From Deltaproteobacteria bacterium RIFCSPHIGHO2_02_FULL_40_11 (GTDB lineage: Bacteria > Bdellovibrionota > JACOXK01 > 2-02-FULL-40-11): DNA of 7,924 bases. Location: assembly GCA_001798105.1 (NCBI GenBank), contig MGRI01000042.1, positions 1 through 7,924 on the forward strand, given 5' to 3'. Made by a program: the position numbers and the translations under genes. Shown piece by piece: positions 6,608 through 7,924 of this stretch. Below the pieces are notes generated by a model. It did not search any database. It was not told the DNA's origin and saw only the letters and a list, made by a program, of their open reading frames with translations. How positions within the stretch are numbered: position 1 is the stretch's first letter; every line of letters begins with the position of its first letter.

Positions 6608-7434
6608 TTTATTTCAAACGCTTTCAGCGTATTTTCCAAAAGCATAGCAATGGTCATGGGGCCGATGCCGCCAGGAACAGGTGTGATAAAACTTGCCTTT
6701 TTTGAAACGCTGTTAAAATCAATATCACCAATAATTTTTTGGTTCATGCGATTGATACCAACATCGATGACAACGGCGCCTTCTTTGATAAAACTTGCAT
6801 CGATGTGAGCGGGTTTTCCCATGGCGGAAATCAAAATATCTGCACTTTGGCATTCTGCTTTTAAATTTTTTGTCTTCGAGTGACAAAGCGTAACGGTTGC
6901 ATTTTCATTGAGTAAAAGATGCGCCAGTGGTTTTCCAACAATTAAAGAGCGCCCCAAAATTACGGCTTTTTTCCCGCTGATTTCAACTTGATATTCTTTG
7001 AGCAATCTTAAAATGCCTGCTGGCGTGCATGGCACAAACCGGGGGTGCCCCATCATGAGCCTGCCTAAATTAGTGGGATGAAATCCATCGACATCTTTAT
7101 TCGGTAAAACAGCATGTAAAATCGCCTGTGTGTCAATGTGCTTTGGAAGGGGCATTTGAACGAGAATGCCATGAATATTTTGCGCACCATTTAGGGTTTC
7201 AATACATTTTAAAAGATCATTTTGGGAAGTATCTTTTGGAAGTCTGTGAACTTCAGAATGAAAGCCCACTTCTTTAGCAAGTTTTTCTTTTTTGGAAACA
7301 TAAATTTCCGAAGCAGGGTCGGAGCCCACTAAAATAACGGCCAATCCTGGTTTTGGCCCTGATATTTTAGACAGTTTTTTGCGGAGGGTTTCTCTTATTT
7401 TTTTGGAAAGTGATGAGCCATCTAAAATTTTCAC
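6604..7434 (-). CDS. folD: Bifunctional 5,10-methylene-THF dehydrogenase / 5,10-methenyl-THF cyclohydrolase
   Basis: FolD oxidises 5,10-methylene-THF to methenyl-THF with NADP and hydrolyses it to 10-formyl-THF for purine and formyl-Met synthesis. At 276 residues it is slightly shorter than E. coli FolD (288). The substrate site shows Tyr45 and the catalytic Lys49 in YVSKK, QMPLP (93-97) and KDVDGFHP (113-120). The nucleotide-binding part has GRSLIVGKP (161-169), and the signature TPVPGGIGPMT is at 251-261. The start is a GTG (7432-7434): MKILDG aligns with the beginning of known FolD proteins and no in-frame ATG lies just upstream. It is the first gene of the glycine cleavage operon and its stop overlaps the gcvT start. 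Its product uses the methylene-THF made by the downstream genes, a sensible functional link. Confidence 0.96.
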   Translation of the reverse strand: MKILDGSSLSKKIRETLRKKLSKISGPKPGLAVILVGSDPASEIYVSKKEKLAKEVGFHSEVHRLPKDTSQNDLLKCIETLNGAQNIHGILVQMPLPKHIDTQAILHAVLPNKDVDGFHPTNLGRLMMGHPRFVPCTPAGILRLLKEYQVEISGKKAVILGRSLIVGKPLAHLLLNENATVTLCHSKTKNLKAECQSADILISAMGKPAHIDASFIKEGAVVIDVGINRMNQKIIGDIDFNSVSKKASFITPVPGGIGPMTIAMLLENTLKAFEIK

Positions 7435-7442
7435 GATGCCGC

Positions 7443-7471
7443 ATGATAGTAAGATTTATTTGGTGTATCAA
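7443..7471 (-). promoter_or_regulatory. Predicted sigma-70 promoter of the folD-gcv operon
   Basis: On the minus strand TTGATA (7466-7471, five of six) and TATCAT (7443-7448, five of six) are separated by exactly 17 bp. The start of transcription is expected at about 7436-7437, only 2-3 nt before the folD GTG at 7434. No Shine-Dalgarno sequence is present. The space upstream is too short for a glycine riboswitch in the leader, so control of this operon, if any, would be at the promoter. Confidence 0.6.
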
Positions 7472-7488
7472 CAGGTTTTTAGTATACT
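7460..7488 (+). promoter_or_regulatory. Candidate promoter of the flgM-like gene
   Basis: TTGGTG (7460-7465, three of six) and TATACT (7483-7488, five of six) are 17 bp apart on the plus strand. They overlap the divergent folD promoter by 12 bp. The -10 box sits in the 8-bp palindrome AGTATACT, and its last two bases are the first two of the palindromic element. Transcription would start near 7495 and run through the element. No sigma-28-type promoter was recognised. Confidence 0.35.
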
Positions 7489-7610
7489 AAGACCTGCATA
7501 AATAACGTCAGACTTCGTTCTCATTCGCTCAAGCGCTCAACGTACCATTAAGTACGCCTCGCGCTTTCGCTCATTGCGGCCTCGTCTGACATCATTTCTG
7601 CAGGTCTTAG
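7487..7610. repeat. 124-bp inverted-repeat (MITE/REPIN-like) element upstream of flgM
   Basis: The 27-nt arms at 7487-7513 and 7584-7610 are reverse complements at 24 of 27 positions (outer parts CTAAGACCTGCA and TGCAGGTCTTAG, inner parts GTCAGAC and GTCTGAC). The 70-nt centre holds a smaller nested hairpin: AAGCGC and CGTAC pair with GTACG and GCGCTT around a CATTAA loop. CGCTCA occurs three times in the centre. There is no open reading frame and no obvious target-site duplication. It fills most of the 192-bp gap between folD and the flgM-like gene. I infer a dispersed non-autonomous element or a structured leader; copy number elsewhere is unknown. Confidence 0.7.
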
Positions 7611-7626
7611 GAGTTGAATAAAAAGC

Positions 7627-7830
7627 ATGAAAAAAAAGAAACCGAATCAAAAGCCAAAACTTTCTTTAATCCAAAGCTTGGATCGATATGAAAGAGCCTT
7701 TCATGCAGCACGTTCCACCCATGATGTAGACCTTAAAAAAGTAAACCGCATCCGAGATTTAATAAAACAAGGCAAATACACCGTTGACACGTCTCAATTA
7801 GTCGATAAGCTCTTAAAAGATTTCGAATGA
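7627..7830 (+). CDS. flgM: FlgM-like anti-sigma-28 factor, short form
   Basis: In flagellated bacteria FlgM binds the flagellar sigma factor FliA and holds back late flagellar genes until the hook-basal body is complete and FlgM is exported. This protein has only 67 residues (E. coli FlgM has 97). A very basic N-terminus (MKKKKPNQKPK) leads to DVDLKKVNRIRDLIKQGKYTVDTSQLVDKLL (about 33-63). That matches the C-terminal FlgM pattern of V-D-x-x-K-V-x-x-I-R, I-x-x-G-x-Y and D-x-x-x-(I/L)-(A/V)-x-K-L-L, the sigma-binding part. The disordered N-terminal half is largely absent. The ATG at 7627 has AGGAG at 7609-7613, a rather long 13-nt spacing. The stop overlaps the next gene as ATGA. No other flagellar gene is visible, so the assignment rests on the motif alone. 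Confidence 0.7.
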   Translation: MKKKKPNQKPKLSLIQSLDRYERAFHAARSTHDVDLKKVNRIRDLIKQGKYTVDTSQLVDKLLKDFE

Positions 7831-7924
7831 TACGAAAAGTTTTAGAAGAATTAGAAAAAAAACGGTTCCATGCCAGGGCTTCATTTTCGAAAGAGGGGAA
7901 GCGCATGGCAGGGGAACAATCCTG
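7827..7924 (+). CDS. Unidentified protein, N-terminal fragment (continues past window)
   Basis: The frame opens with an ATG overlapping the flgM-like stop (ATGA) and stays open to the window edge, giving MIRKVLEELEKKRFHARASF and 12 further residues, a charged helical start. An internal ATG at 7905 (residue 27) is preceded by a good purine-rich AGAGGGGAA and could be the true start. In many genomes flgN follows flgM, so an export chaperone is a possible guess, but the fragment shows no recognisable family feature and I do not assign one. Confidence 0.5.
   Translation, partial: MIRKVLEELEKKRFHARASFSKEGKRMAGEQS

Noticed and set aside
7435..7626. Glycine riboswitch or tRNA between folD and flgM
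   Set aside because: No tandem glycine aptamer motifs and no tRNA cloverleaf could be folded; the space is explained by two promoters and the inverted-repeat element.

Overview
The window is a compact stretch of bacterial chromosome of moderately low GC, with almost no intergenic space. A C-terminal outer-membrane-type beta-strand at the left edge and a FlgM-like protein at the right edge suggest a Gram-negative, flagellated bacterium. selD shows selenium use, and the split GcvPA/GcvPB form of glycine decarboxylase fits many non-enteric lineages. I would guess a deltaproteobacterium-like or Bdellovibrio-like group, but the sequence alone does not settle this.

Layout from left to right: (1) the 3' end of an outer-membrane beta-barrel-like gene (+), running convergently to within 10 bp of selD (-). 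(2) selD, divergent from a small two-TM HAMP-domain protein (+); their predicted -35 boxes lie on opposite strands of the same 7 bp. (3) The HAMP gene, which overlaps tail to tail by 22 bp with the last gene of a minus-strand operon, folD-gcvT-gcvH-gcvPA-gcvPB. (4) A divergent promoter region between folD and a flgM-like gene (+), carrying a 124-bp palindromic element. (5) The flgM-like gene, which overlaps by 4 bp with an unidentified gene leaving the window.

The minus-strand operon encodes the whole pathway-specific part of the glycine cleavage system. GcvPA/GcvPB decarboxylate glycine, GcvH carries the aminomethyl group on its lipoyl arm, and GcvT passes the one-carbon unit to tetrahydrofolate. 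FolD then oxidises the resulting 5,10-methylene-THF to the formyl-THF level. The shared dihydrolipoamide dehydrogenase (L protein) is not in the window. Gene overlaps of 4, 4 and 25 bp and one 21-bp gap indicate a single, translationally coupled transcript. No glycine riboswitch is visible upstream of folD.

I do not see a new multi-gene system. The points most worth a second look are: a GC-rich palindromic repeat inserted in frame and tandemly duplicated inside gcvT; the 124-bp inverted-repeat element in the leader of flgM; and three predicted promoters that would start transcription only 2-4 nt before the start codons of selD, folD and the HAMP gene, suggesting leaderless mRNAs.
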